This document shows, in pieces, positions 25,875-34,877 of a stretch of 64,000 nt of DNA. Position 1 is the stretch's first letter, and each line of letters begins with the position of its first letter. Below the pieces are notes generated by a model, which was given only the letters and a program-made list of their open reading frames with translations, made no database searches and had not been told where the DNA came from. Origin of the DNA: RGIG529 sp050950425 (lineage in GTDB: Bacteria; Bacillota; Clostridia; Oscillospirales; Oscillospiraceae); the NCBI GenBank assembly GCA_050950425.1, contig JBMNHO010000002.1:1116001-1180000 (forward strand), in the 5' to 3' direction. The position numbers and the translations under genes are program-made.

Positions 25875-26402
25875 ATGGAGCGGGGATTGGTTCATTTATA
25901 TTGGGGAGACGGCAAAGGGAAAACCACCTGCGCCCTGGGGCTTGGCCTGCGGGTTGCGGGCAGCGGCGGCGGGGTGCTGCTGGCGCAGTTTTTAAAGGAC
26001 AACAGCGGCAGCGAGAGAAGCGCCGTCGCCCGGATGCCTCTGTTTCGCTGTGTTCCCGGGCCGGAGACGATTCCCTTTTCCGTCCAGATGGATGAAACGG
26101 AGAAGGAAAAGGCCCGCGCCCTTTGCAAGGATTTGTTTGACAGGGCCGTTTCCGCCTGCCGGGAGGGCGCATACCGCCTTTTGATTCTGGATGAACTGTG
26201 CGCCGCCCTTTCCGAAGGGTTTTTGGAGGAGGGGCCGGTGTTCGCGTTTTTAGACCAAAAGCCGCCTGCTCTGGAGGTGGCCATCACCGGGCGCAACCCG
26301 CCCCCGGGGCTTTTGGCCAGGGCAGATTACATCACCCATTTTCAAGAGGAAAAGCACCCGTATCGGCGGGGCGTCGGAGCCCGCCGGGGGATTGAATATT
26401 GA
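25875..26402 (+). CDS. cobO: Corrinoid adenosyltransferase (CobO/BtuR type)
   Basis: The enzyme adenosylates cob(I)alamin or cob(I)yrinic acid diamide, making the B12 coenzyme. The 175-residue protein starts MERGLVHLYWGDGKGKTTCA with the P-loop GDGKGKTT, then LLILDELCAALSEGF (Walker B-like) and VAITGRNPPPGLLARADYI, all typical of the CobA/CobO/BtuR family. Length is normal. No other cobalamin gene is in the window, so it may serve salvage. AAGGAAGGG precedes the ATG. Confidence 0.9.
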   Translation: MERGLVHLYWGDGKGKTTCALGLGLRVAGSGGGVLLAQFLKDNSGSERSAVARMPLFRCVPGPETIPFSVQMDETEKEKARALCKDLFDRAVSACREGAYRLLILDELCAALSEGFLEEGPVFAFLDQKPPALEVAITGRNPPPGLLARADYITHFQEEKHPYRRGVGARRGIEY

Positions 26403-26504
26403 TTCCATACAGGCTGTATATAGACCATTGATTGTATAGTATCGATTGCTGATGGGGCGTATATACGCGTATCGCATGATATATTGACGGAGCGGAGGGG
26501 AGAC

Positions 26505-27488
26505 ATGGACCATTGGATCGAGGTTGCCATTGATACAAACCCTGCGGGGCTTGACCTTGTAGGCAGCGTACTGACGGGGCTGGACATTGCCGGCTTTGTC
26601 ATCGAGGACGAGACGGATTTTCTCACGTTTTTGGAAGAGAACAAAGACACCTGGGACTATGTGGACGAAGGGCTGATGGCCTCGAAAAAAGGCGTCAGCC
26701 GGGTGAAATTTTACTTGACCGAGGACGAAGCAGGGCGGGAAACCCTGAAAACCGTCCGCCGGGCCATGGAGCGGCTGGCGGCGGAAACGGAGGAGGGCGC
26801 CCGTGGTTCCTTGCGCATCACCCTGCGGGACGTGAAAAACGAGGACTGGGAGCATAATTGGAAGGCGTATTACAAGCCCTTTCCCGTGGGAACGTCTTTG
26901 TATATTATACCGGAATGGGAGCGGGATATGACTCCGCCCCCGGGGCGGATTCCCCTTTATTTGAATCCGGGGCTTATATTTGGAACCGGGGAACACACAT
27001 CCACCCGGCTGTGCCTGGAAATGATGGAGCCGCTGCTCCGCAAAGGGGACGAGCGTGCTGGATCTTGGCAGCGGCAGCGGCATTTTGTCGGTGGCTTCGC
27101 TGAAGCTGGGGGCGAGAATTTGCCGCCGCCTGCGACATTGACCCGAAAGCGGAAAAAGTGGCCCGGGCAAACGCAAGGCCCGGAATGACATCGCCCCCGG
27201 GCGCTATCAGGTGGAAACGGGCAACGTTCTGGAGGACCCGTCTTTGGCCCAGCGACCTTCTGGCGGGCAGGCCGTACCAAGTGGTCTTTTCCAACATCGT
27301 CGCCGATGTGATCATCGCCCTGGCCCCACGGATTCACGCGCTTTTTGGCGCCCGGCGGCGTGTGGATCGGCTCCGGCGTCATCGACAGCCGAAAAGAGGA
27401 CGTGACAAGCCGCCCTTTTGGAAAACGGCTTTTCCATCTCCCGGGTGCGGGAGCAGGGCGGCTGGGTCTGCTTTGCCGCCGGCCGTGA
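26505..27488 (+). pseudogene. prmA: Ribosomal protein L11 methyltransferase (multiple frameshifts)
   Basis: PrmA trimethylates ribosomal protein L11. The first 180 codons from the ATG at 26505 (GGAGGGG upstream) are intact, including DWEHNWKAYYKPFPVG and NPGLIFGTGEHTSTRLCLEM. Beyond about 27046 the conserved protein continues but hops frames: VLDLGSGSGILSVASLKLGA, AACDIDPKAEKVARANA, RNDIAPGRYQVETGNVLED, DLLAGRPYQVVFSNIVADVI, ENGFSISRVREQGGWVCFAA. At least six single-base indels, mostly an extra G or C in a run, are needed. End estimated at the TGA 27486-27488. Because all motifs survive, error rather than decay is likely. Confidence 0.85.
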
Positions 27489-27508
27489 CGGAGGGGAGGG
27501 GCGACTAC

Positions 27509-28100
27509 GTGAAGCCCTGCGGGTTTTTCGCCTATCTTATCCCGGATGCGGTATATCGGCCGGTGGGGTCTGATGCGCAACACCTTTGAGGAAAACGTGC
27601 AGGAGCATTCTCACATGGTGGCCGATTCTGGCCCACGCCCTGGCCATCATCCGGCGGGACGTGTTCGGCGGGACGAGATCGAACCCCGACGCCGTGGCCG
27701 CCGCCGCCCTGTACCACGATGCGCCGGAAATTTTGACAGGCGACTTGCCCACCCCCGTCAAGTATTATAACCCCGGGATCCGGGAGGCGTACCGGCAGGT
27801 GGAGGAGGTGGCGGGGCAAAAGCTCTCGTCCATGCTGCCTCCGGCCATGCGAAGACTGCCTACGCGCCCGCTGCTGCAGCCCACAGGACCCGGAGGTGAT
27901 GGCGCTGGTGAAGGCGGCGGACAAGCTCTCCGCCTATGTGAAATGCGTGGAGGAGCTCAAGGGCGGCAACACGGAATTTAAGCAAGCGGCGGAGCAGATC
28001 CATGGAAAGGCTTTCGTGCCATTGGACCTGCCGGAGCTTTCTTATTTTATGAAAGAGTGCCTGCCGGCGTTCTCCCTTGACGCTGGACGAGCTGGGATGA
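27509..28100 (+). pseudogene. YfbR-like HD-domain 5'-nucleotidase (multiple frameshifts)
   Basis: YfbR-type HD enzymes dephosphorylate deoxynucleoside 5'-monophosphates. Segments in different frames read GFFAYL, RMRYIGRWGLMRNTFEENVQ then EHSHMVA, ILAHALAIIRRDVFGG, AAALYHDAPEILTGDLPTPV (the HD motif), KYYNPGIREAYRQVEEVAGQ, PEVMALVKAADKLSAYVKCV, ELSYFMKECLPAFSL, ending LDELG at a TGA 28098-28100. Start taken at the GTG 27509 behind GGAGGGGAGG. Breaks lie near 27542, 27624, 27856-27888 and 28080. The order and conservation match an intact family member of about 195 residues. Confidence 0.78.
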
Positions 28101-28182
28101 GGGAAACGGGCGAAAAAAGAGACAAAAGAAGGGAACGAACAGGCGCTCCCTATGAAGCTGGAAAAGGAAGAGAGGAAACGAT

Positions 28183-28457
28183 ATGCGCGCGATTATTACG
28201 GTGATTGGAAACGACCAGAAGGGGATCATTGCAAAGGTAGGGAACCTGCCTTTATCAGCGGGGGGTCAACGTGCTGGACATCACCCAGACGCTGCTGCAG
28301 GAATATTTCACCATGGTGATGCTGGTGGACGTCACAGACTGCACCTGCTCCTTTGAGAGCGCTCCAGCAAGCGCTCGGCCAGACGTGGGAGCAGAGATGA
28401 AGCTGTCCATCCGCATCCAGAAGCGAAGAAATTTTCAACGCGATGCATCGCATTTAA
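28183..28457 (+). pseudogene. ACT domain protein, UPF0237 family (frameshifted)
   Basis: The gene encodes a single ACT domain of about 90 residues. It opens MRAIITVIGNDQKGIIAKVG, continues in another frame GVNVLDITQTLLQEYFTMVM then LVDVTDCTCSFE, then LGQTWEQMKLSIRIQ, and ends EEIFNAMHRI with TAA at 28455-28457. Breaks lie near 28245, 28365 and 28425. In Firmicutes this UPF0237 gene regularly precedes the UPF0210 gene, as here (14-base gap). ACT domains bind amino acids; the ligand is not known. AGAGGAAACG precedes the ATG. Confidence 0.82.
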
Positions 28458-28471
28458 GGGGGCGGCGGTTT

Positions 28472-29833
28472 ATGCTCAATCAACGATGACATCTTACAGA
28501 CCATCGGCATGATCGATCGGCAGCATTTGGACATTCGTACCATTACCATGGGCATTTCTTTGCGGGACTGCGCCCATCCGGACCCGGCCGGCGTGCTGTG
28601 AAAAAATTTATCAGAAAATCACCAAATATGCCAAACATCTGGTTTCCACCGGGGAAGCCATCGAACGAGAGCTGGGGATTCCCATCGTAAACAAACGAAT
28701 TTCCGTGACGCCCATCGCCATGGTAGCGGAAAGCTGCGAAACGGAAGATTATGTCCCCTTTGCCAAGGCGCTGGACCGGGCGGCGGCAGACTGCGGCGTG
28801 AACTTCATCGGTGGGTTTTCCGCGTTGGTGCATAAAGGCTTTACGGTAGGAGACCGGCGGCTGATCGACTCGATTCCCGCAGCCCTGTCCCAGACAGAGC
28901 GGGTGTGCGCCTCGGTCAATGTGGCCACCACAAAAGCCGGGATCAATATGGACGCTGTGGGGCTGATGGGGCGTATCATCAAAGAGACGGCAGCACAGAC
29001 GGCCGGCCAGGACGGCTTAGGCTGCGCCAAGCTGGTGGTGTTTGCCAACGCTGTGGAGGACAACCCCTTTATGGCGGGGGCGTTTCATGGCGTGGGCGAG
29101 CCGGAATGTGTCATCAATGTAGGGGTGTCCGGCCCCGGGCGTGGTGCATCACGCCCTGCAGCAGGCAAACGGCGCCCCCTTTGACGTGGTGGCCGAGATC
29201 ATCAAAAAGACGGCGTTTCAGATCACCCGAATGGGCCAGCTGGTGGCCCAGGAGGCCAGCGCCCGGCTGGGCGTTCCCTTCGGCGTGGTGGATCTATCCT
29301 TGGCGCCCACCCCGGCGGTGGGGGACAGCGTGGCCCGCATTCTGGAGGAGATGGGGCTGGAGACCTGCGGCACCCACGGCACCACCGCGGCGCTGGCCCT
29401 GCTCAACGACGCCGTGAAAAAGGGCGGCGTCATGGCGTCGGGCCACGTGGGCGGTCTGTCCGGCGCGTTTATTCCCGTGTCCGAGGACGAGGGGATGATC
29501 GCGGCGGCGGAGCAGGGCGTTTTGTCCCTGGAAAAGCTGGAGGCCATGACCTGCGTCTGCTCTGTGGGTCTGGACATGATCGCCGTGCCGGGGGACACCA
29601 CGGCGGCGACCATCTCCGCCATCATCGCGGACGAGGCGGCCATCGGCGTGGTAAACCAGAAAACCACCGCGGTGCGCCTGATCCCCGCCCCGGGGAGGGC
29701 AGTGGGCGAACGGGTGGAGTTTGGCGGCCTTTTGGGCAGCGCCCCTGTGATGCGCGTTTGCGCCCCGTCCAGCGAGGCGTTTATCCAAAGGGGCGGGCGG
29801 ATTCCCGCGCCGCTGCACAGCCTGCGCAATTAA
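28472..29833 (+). pseudogene. UPF0210/DUF711 (PFL) family protein (frameshifted)
   Basis: A protein of about 453 residues of the UPF0210 family, which is related to glycyl-radical enzymes in fold but has no assigned reaction. After MLN the frame shifts near 28485 to DDILQTIGMIDRQHLDIRTI, again near 28600 (KIYQKITKYAKHLVSTGEAI), and near 29140 (extra G in GGCCCCGGGC), after which VVHHALQQANGAPFDVVAEI runs without interruption to LHSLRN and the stop at 29833. Family landmarks include NKRISVTPIAMVAES, GVGEPECVINVGVSGPG and TCGTHGTTAALALLND. Coupled to the ACT-domain gene. Confidence 0.85.
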
Positions 29834-29883
29834 AACGGCGCTCCCCCGGGCAGCGCTCCGCGCCGGAGGGAAAAACCGAACCG

Positions 29884-29917
29884 AAAAAAAGCCCTTGTCA
29901 GAGACAAGGGCTTTTTT
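29884..29917 (+). terminator. Bidirectional terminator
   Basis: AAAAGCCCTTGTC and GACAAGGGCTTTT form a stem with loop AGA, flanked by A7 and T6. It serves the UPF0210 gene and probably the converging nitroreductase gene. Confidence 0.9.
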
Positions 29918-29984
29918 ATGATTGATATACTGGTGAATGGGCCGCCGGCGGGCGTTGGCCCGTTTCCGAAGTGGCGGCGGCAGC

Positions 29985-30545
29985 TTATTTGTGAAACACC
30001 ACCGGGGGCTTTCTCTTGGGGGGCGCAAGCGGCTCCCCTTCGTACCCGCAGCTGAGGGTGGAAACCAGCTGAAACGATTCCGGCACGTTGTATTTCGCTT
30101 TGAACTCCGGTGTGTTGCAATATGTTTCGCAGTAGCCGATCCAGCAGGTGCCGATGCCCATTCCGTGGGCGGCCAGCATGATGTTGCCGGTGGCCAGAGA
30201 GCAGTCGTATACGTACCAATGAGAGTCGGAATTGCCATAGGTCAAAATCAGCGTGGTGGCGTGGTTCAGCACGTGGTAGTTGTCGTTTTTCAGCGCCGTT
30301 TCATACGGGACAAAGTGGGGATATTCATTCAAATGGGCCAGCAGGTACGATTTGACCGCCTGAGCCAGCGCCTCAATTTCTTCCTTATCCTGAATGACGA
30401 CAAAGCCCCAGGGCTGCAAATTAGACCCGGTGGAAGCCATGGTCCCCAAAGTGAGAAGCGTCTCTACGGTGTCATACGGGATTTGCTTCCCGGTAAATTT
30501 TCTTACGCTGCGTTTGCTGCTGATGCAGTCTATGATTTGATTCAT
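29985..30545 (-). CDS. Nitroreductase family FMN oxidoreductase
   Basis: FMN-dependent NAD(P)H oxidoreductase of the nitroreductase fold. The 186-residue product starts MNQIIDCISSKRSVRKFTGK with the phosphate-binding RSVRKF motif, followed by STGSNLQPWGFVVIQD and AAHGMGIGTCWIGYC, which contact FMN. The natural substrate cannot be told. It stands alone between two terminators; a GGGAGAT site precedes the ATG. Confidence 0.9.
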   Translation of the reverse strand: MNQIIDCISSKRSVRKFTGKQIPYDTVETLLTLGTMASTGSNLQPWGFVVIQDKEEIEALAQAVKSYLLAHLNEYPHFVPYETALKNDNYHVLNHATTLILTYGNSDSHWYVYDCSLATGNIMLAAHGMGIGTCWIGYCETYCNTPEFKAKYNVPESFQLVSTLSCGYEGEPLAPPKRKPPVVFHK

Positions 30546-30723
30546 CGTGATGATCTCCCTTCCGAGGGTTTCGTTGTTTTGCGGCTGCGTTCAAAGCCGG
30601 CGAACCCCTGCTAAAAAGCGTTTAAAACGCTGTATAAGCCTCTTATTTCCATAAGAATAATATAACAGCCCGCCAGTGGATTGTCAAGGGACCCGAGGCG
30701 GGGCGGGGCGGCGGGGAAACCCA

Positions 30724-30779
30724 AAAAAGGCCCCCGTTTTCTGAGCGGAACCCAGTTCATTCACGAGGGGGGCCTTTTT
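30724..30779. terminator. Long-loop terminator between nitroreductase and spoVT
   Basis: AAAAAGGCCCCC (30724-30735) pairs with GGGGGGCCTTTTT (30767-30779) around a 31-base loop. On the minus strand it ends spoVT with GGGGGCCTTTTTTGGG. Confidence 0.75.
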
Positions 30780-30794
30780 CGATTTATGTGGAAT

Positions 30795-31331
30795 TTATGA
30801 TTCCATATGCTTGCCCAAAAAGCCGGCGACAGTCTGCGCCAGTTTATACTCGGTTTCCCCATAGGCGAGGGAGCCTGTGACAAAAATGACGCTGCCCAGC
30901 ACATCGCCCTCCGACAAAATGGGTGCGGCTACGTCGATGGTAAACCGCTCGCTGTCGGAAGAGAGAGGAAGGGGCGGCTCTTCCGAACGGCGGAGAAACA
31001 CCTGTCTTTTTTCCATGATCTGCTCCAACGAATCGGAAATGCGTCTGCCGTTCAGCTCCCGTTTGGAGACACCGGCGGAGGAGATGACCGTGTCCCGGTC
31101 GGTCACGGCAACCACATGTCCTGTGGTTTTGTTCAGCGTTTCGCAAAGCTGAGCGGCAAAGTCAGACAGGCCGCTCATGAGAGAATATTTTTTAAAGATG
31201 ACCTCGCCATCTTTGTCCGTGTAAATTTCCAGTGGGTCACCCTCCCGGATTCGCATGGTTTTACGAATTTCCTTTGGAATCACAACGCGACCCAAATCGT
31301 CGATGCGGCGTACGATACCCGTAGCTTTCAT
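30795..31331 (-). CDS. spoVT: Stage V sporulation transcription regulator SpoVT
   Basis: SpoVT is a forespore AbrB-type DNA-binding regulator. From the ATG at 31331 (AAGGAG upstream) the 178-residue protein has the swapped-hairpin domain MKATGIVRRIDDLGRVVIPK then EIRKTMRIREGDPLEIYTD (1-50) and a C-terminal GAF domain with VAVTDRDTVISSAGVSKREL and IDVAAPILSEGDVLGSVIF. Both parts match SpoVT over full length, showing the organism has a sporulation programme. An in-frame upstream extension is rejected because it lacks the family start. Confidence 0.95.
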   Translation of the reverse strand: MKATGIVRRIDDLGRVVIPKEIRKTMRIREGDPLEIYTDKDGEVIFKKYSLMSGLSDFAAQLCETLNKTTGHVVAVTDRDTVISSAGVSKRELNGRRISDSLEQIMEKRQVFLRRSEEPPLPLSSDSERFTIDVAAPILSEGDVLGSVIFVTGSLAYGETEYKLAQTVAGFLGKHMES

Positions 31332-31680
31332 AGATCCAAACTCCTTATCTTCGTTTTGGTTTGCTTCCCTATTGTCTGCATTTTGTGGAGAAATATGCAA
31401 ACGCCAATCGGGAAACGGACGAAAACGAAAATTTCTTACAGCAGGAAAAAAGGGCGGCTTTTTTCTTAAAACGGGCTGGGTTTCCGGCTTATGATTCCCC
31501 GGCAAATCAAAAGCCGGGAAAAAAGGGGGCCAAACGGAAAAGAACCGGCCGGCGGAAAAAGAAAGGCGGGCATTTCTATTGCCAAAGAAGGAAAACTCTG
31601 ATAAAATAAAAGGCCGGATGTCGAAAATTCCCGGTTGCCGCGGAAACCGGGAAGTGATAGGAAAGGACGGAAAGGATTAC

Positions 31681-32442
31681 ATGAAAAAAGAATCCGCTGC
31701 CGTGAAAAAGGACGATATGGTATTTCACAGAATACTGATTTTGTTTCTTGTTTCGTTTGCGATAGAGATCGGGTTTTTGTTTTTAAACCGGCTCTATTTG
31801 CATGCGGGGACCTTTATGACGGCCCACGCCATTGTGGAGGTTTTGCAGTATCTTGCCATCTTTGTGTGTATGGCCGGCGTGGGTTTGGCGGCTGTCTTGT
31901 GGAGAAAAGGGCGGGCTCGCTACGGCGTTTTTGCGGCGGTTGGCGGGGCGCTTGCCTTTGCCGCCTGCCGGTTTATGGAGTTTTTTTACCCCCACGGGGC
32001 GAAATATCTTTCTTATATGGTTCCCCTTGTTCTGGTTTTGGGGTTGGTCTATTATATCTACCAAAAGGAGTTTTTGGTTTCCGCTGTGGTCGGCATTTTG
32101 GTTTTGATGGACCTGTGGGCCGTCCGCAAGGTGGCGGGCAACCTGAAATGGATGGGGGTTCTTTGGGGGCTTGCCGTTGGGATCGGGGTTTTGCTGGTTT
32201 TGTGCGCTGTGTTCGCCTGGCGGCTTAGCAAGACATATGGGAGGACCCGGCTGTTTGGAAAGCCCCTTGTCCTGCTGTCGAAAAACACAAAATATCCACC
32301 GATCTATGCCTCCTGCGTCATGGGCGCTGTCTCCGTGTTTGCGGCGCTGCTGCTGGGGGTCACGGCGGCCTATTACCTGATGTTTCTCATCGGGGCATAT
32401 CTTTTGGTTTTGGCCGTATATTACACAACGAAATTGATGTGA
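31681..32442 (+). CDS. Polytopic membrane protein, unknown
   Basis: A 253-residue protein with about seven hydrophobic helices, including ILILFLVSFAIEIGFLFLN, VLQYLAIFVCMAGVGLAAVL, YMVPLVLVLGLVYYIYQKE, FLVSAVVGILVLMDLWAV, VLWGLAVGIGVLLVLCAVFA and AYYLMFLIGAYLLVLAVYY. Loops are basic. No family recognised. The ATG at 31681 has AAAGGA upstream; an in-frame start at 31579 would add an unlikely polar leader. Monocistronic, closed by a strong terminator. Confidence 0.7.
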   Translation: MKKESAAVKKDDMVFHRILILFLVSFAIEIGFLFLNRLYLHAGTFMTAHAIVEVLQYLAIFVCMAGVGLAAVLWRKGRARYGVFAAVGGALAFAACRFMEFFYPHGAKYLSYMVPLVLVLGLVYYIYQKEFLVSAVVGILVLMDLWAVRKVAGNLKWMGVLWGLAVGIGVLLVLCAVFAWRLSKTYGRTRLFGKPLVLLSKNTKYPPIYASCVMGAVSVFAALLLGVTAAYYLMFLIGAYLLVLAVYYTTKLM

Positions 32443-32450
32443 CAGATCAT

Positions 32451-32496
32451 AAAAAAGCGTCCGGCCCCCTTCAATAAAGGGGGCCGGACGCTTTTT
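32451..32496. terminator. Bidirectional terminator
   Basis: AAAAAGCGTCCGGCCCCC and GGGGGCCGGACGCTTTTT form a perfect stem with loop TTCAATAAAG or similar; T and A runs on both sides. It ends the membrane gene and probably the converging GT2 gene. Confidence 0.92.
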
Positions 32497-32568
32497 CGTG
32501 CGGTTTGCGCCGCGGAGCAAGCCGATCAAGGGCTTGATGAAATAAAACTGTTTTCAAACCAAGGGACG

Positions 32569-33597
32569 TCAGCTGAATTTATAGACCTTTCGAGCCAGCC
32601 GATAAGCGGAAATGCAGAGCTTCCGCCCCGGCGGGCCGGGCAGCCGCAAAGGAGCGTTTAAGCTCCAGTACCGCAGCTTTCGGTGGAGAGAAGGGTCCAG
32701 CTCTTTCACGTAGTTCCAAAGTTCTTTTCTGGTTTGCAGCGCTTCTTTGCTGCCGTCCAGCATCAGCAAGATGGAGGAGATGGCCATCATCATGGAAATA
32801 TACCGGAACATGTATTTGGCAAGCTTGGGATGCGTTTTTTCCACCTCGTTTAAATCCTGACAGTCTAAAATAATTTTTGTCACTCGAAGCTGCTGGTCGA
32901 TGCGGGTCAGCATGACCTTCTCGTTGACGGACTGGTCGGCCCGGCCGATAAAGTAACGATACAGATCCACATTCATGTAATAGATGCTGGTCACATGGGG
33001 GAGGGGCTGGTAGACAAAGATATTATCCACATAAAACGTGTGCTTTGGCAGTTCCAGGCCGCAATCCCGCAGCAGCTGGGTTCGATAGATGACAGAATGC
33101 ATCAGTATGTACTGGGAAATTTTAAAATGCCCCACGTCGTTCCATGTGAACACCTGGTTTTCCGGCAGGACGTTTTTATACTGCATGGTAAAATGGGTGT
33201 TGTCCTCCACATGTTCATACACATAGTTGCAAAGCATCAAATCCAGCGGCTTGTCTCCCTTGGACAGCACCGAAAGCTGGCGAAGCACCTGCTTCAGGGC
33301 GGGAACGTCCACCCAGTCGTCGGAATCCACCACTTTATAATACAGTCCCTTGGCGTTTCGGATGCCCTGGTTGACGCCTTCTCCGTGGCCGCCGTTTTCC
33401 TGGTGGATCACCCGGATGACGGAGGGGTGCTTGCGTGCATATTCGTCGGCTATTTCTCCTGTGTTGTCCTTTGAGCCGTCGTTGACCAAAATGATTTCGA
33501 TATCCGCCTCCGCGCCGCCCTCCAGCAGCGTGTCGATACAGTGCCGCATATAAGCCGCGGAGTTGTAGCAAGGCACTGCGAAAGTAATCAATTTCAT
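32569..33597 (-). CDS. Glycosyltransferase family 2
   Basis: An inverting GT-A glycosyltransferase of 342 residues. It starts MKLITFAVPCYNSAAYMRHC and has the nucleotide-sugar site IEIILVNDGSKDNTGEIADE, HQENGGHGEGVNQGIRNA, and the metal-binding DSDDWVD. No transmembrane helix is evident. It overlaps the glf stop/start by 4 bases, so the two are co-translated; this pairing suggests it handles galactofuranose, but donor specificity is an inference. Confidence 0.88.
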   Translation of the reverse strand: MKLITFAVPCYNSAAYMRHCIDTLLEGGAEADIEIILVNDGSKDNTGEIADEYARKHPSVIRVIHQENGGHGEGVNQGIRNAKGLYYKVVDSDDWVDVPALKQVLRQLSVLSKGDKPLDLMLCNYVYEHVEDNTHFTMQYKNVLPENQVFTWNDVGHFKISQYILMHSVIYRTQLLRDCGLELPKHTFYVDNIFVYQPLPHVTSIYYMNVDLYRYFIGRADQSVNEKVMLTRIDQQLRVTKIILDCQDLNEVEKTHPKLAKYMFRYISMMMAISSILLMLDGSKEALQTRKELWNYVKELDPSLHRKLRYWSLNAPLRLPGPPGRKLCISAYRLARKVYKFS

Positions 33598-34778
33598 ATG
33601 TTCCTGTTCTCCTGTTCTTTCAACAAATGGTCCGCGAGGGAAAGGGCCCGGGAAACGATGGCGTCCATGTTATAATACCGATATTCCGCCAGGCGGCCCA
33701 AAAGAAAAAGGCTGGGCGTGGCCGCGGCAAGGGCCCGATATTTTTCATACTGCTCCAAGTTCCGGGGGTTTAAAATGGCGTAGTAGGGGATCTCGCCGTC
33801 TTGTCCAGTATACGCCCGGGAATATTCCTTGACAATGGTGGTTTTTTCCGGCATGACCTGCCCCGTTAAATGCTTGAATTCCGTGATCCGGGTGTAAGCC
33901 TCGCTCACGGTGTAGTTCACGGTGCCGTGGGTTTGATAAAACGGCTTGGGATGGGTTTCAAAGACGAAGTCCAGTGTTCGGTAGGGCAGCCTGTCAAACA
34001 CATGGTCAAACAACGCGTCCACCGCCCCTGTGTAGATCACAGGGCCGGAAAAAGGCACCCCGTCCAACAAAACGGATGCCCTCTGAAGCTGCAGCCGCGT
34101 TTTTGCGTTTGTATTCGTTTCCACCGTGATGTTGGGGTGGTCCAGCATGGCCTCAAACAGCTTGGTATAGCCCGCCTCCGGCATGCCCTGATAGACGTCT
34201 TGAAAATACCGGTCGTCCCGGGAGAGCAGCACCGGCACCCGAGCCGTGACAGACGGGTCGATCTCGTCCGGGGCGGTGCCCCACTGCTTCTGGGTGTAAT
34301 GCAAAAAGACGTTTTCATATACATATTCGGCTAGGGCCTTCAAATCCGGGTCGGGGCTGCCGCGCAGCTCCAAAATCGTCACCTTGCGGCCCGCGCCGTA
34401 CGTGTCCACCAGCTTTTGCTCCAGCGCCGCCGCCCGATCCGGGGGGAAGGCCTGGTGCAGCGAATGAAAGTTAAACGGGATGGGGAGAAGCTGCCCGTGG
34501 ATCGCGCCCACCACTTTGTGTTGGTAATCCCGCCAGCGGGTGAACTGGGACAAATAGTCGTACACCCGCTTATCGTTGGTATGAAAGATATGAGGGCCGT
34601 ATTGATGGATCAAAAGCCCCTCTTCATGATAGCAGTCATATGCGTTGCCGCCGATATGGTTCCGTTGCTCTAAAACCAGAACGCGACGGCCGCCGCGAGA
34701 AGCCAGCTCCCGCGCGGAAACGGCGCCGGCGAAGCCAGCGCCGACAACGAGACAGTCGAAGCTGTCTTGATGTTTCAT
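33594..34778 (-). CDS. glf: UDP-galactopyranose mutase
   Basis: Glf converts UDP-galactopyranose to UDP-galactofuranose using reduced FAD. The 394-residue protein has the FAD motif CLVVGAGFAGAVSARELASR, EQRNHIGGNAYD, YGPHIFHTNDKRVYDYL, PIPFNFHSL and the C-terminal GRLAEYRYYNMDAIVSRAL, all conserved in UGM. It starts at 34778 and is coupled to the GT2 gene. The presence of galactofuranose in a surface glycan follows. Confidence 0.95.
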   Translation of the reverse strand: MKHQDSFDCLVVGAGFAGAVSARELASRGGRRVLVLEQRNHIGGNAYDCYHEEGLLIHQYGPHIFHTNDKRVYDYLSQFTRWRDYQHKVVGAIHGQLLPIPFNFHSLHQAFPPDRAAALEQKLVDTYGAGRKVTILELRGSPDPDLKALAEYVYENVFLHYTQKQWGTAPDEIDPSVTARVPVLLSRDDRYFQDVYQGMPEAGYTKLFEAMLDHPNITVETNTNAKTRLQLQRASVLLDGVPFSGPVIYTGAVDALFDHVFDRLPYRTLDFVFETHPKPFYQTHGTVNYTVSEAYTRITEFKHLTGQVMPEKTTIVKEYSRAYTGQDGEIPYYAILNPRNLEQYEKYRALAAATPSLFLLGRLAEYRYYNMDAIVSRALSLADHLLKEQENRNI

Positions 34779-34877
34779 AGCATTCGTTCCTTTCCCCTGT
34801 TGGGTGTGTTTCCTCCCATTATAGCCGATCTGCCGACGGAATACAAAACAATTCTTCCGTTTTACATAAAAGATTTG

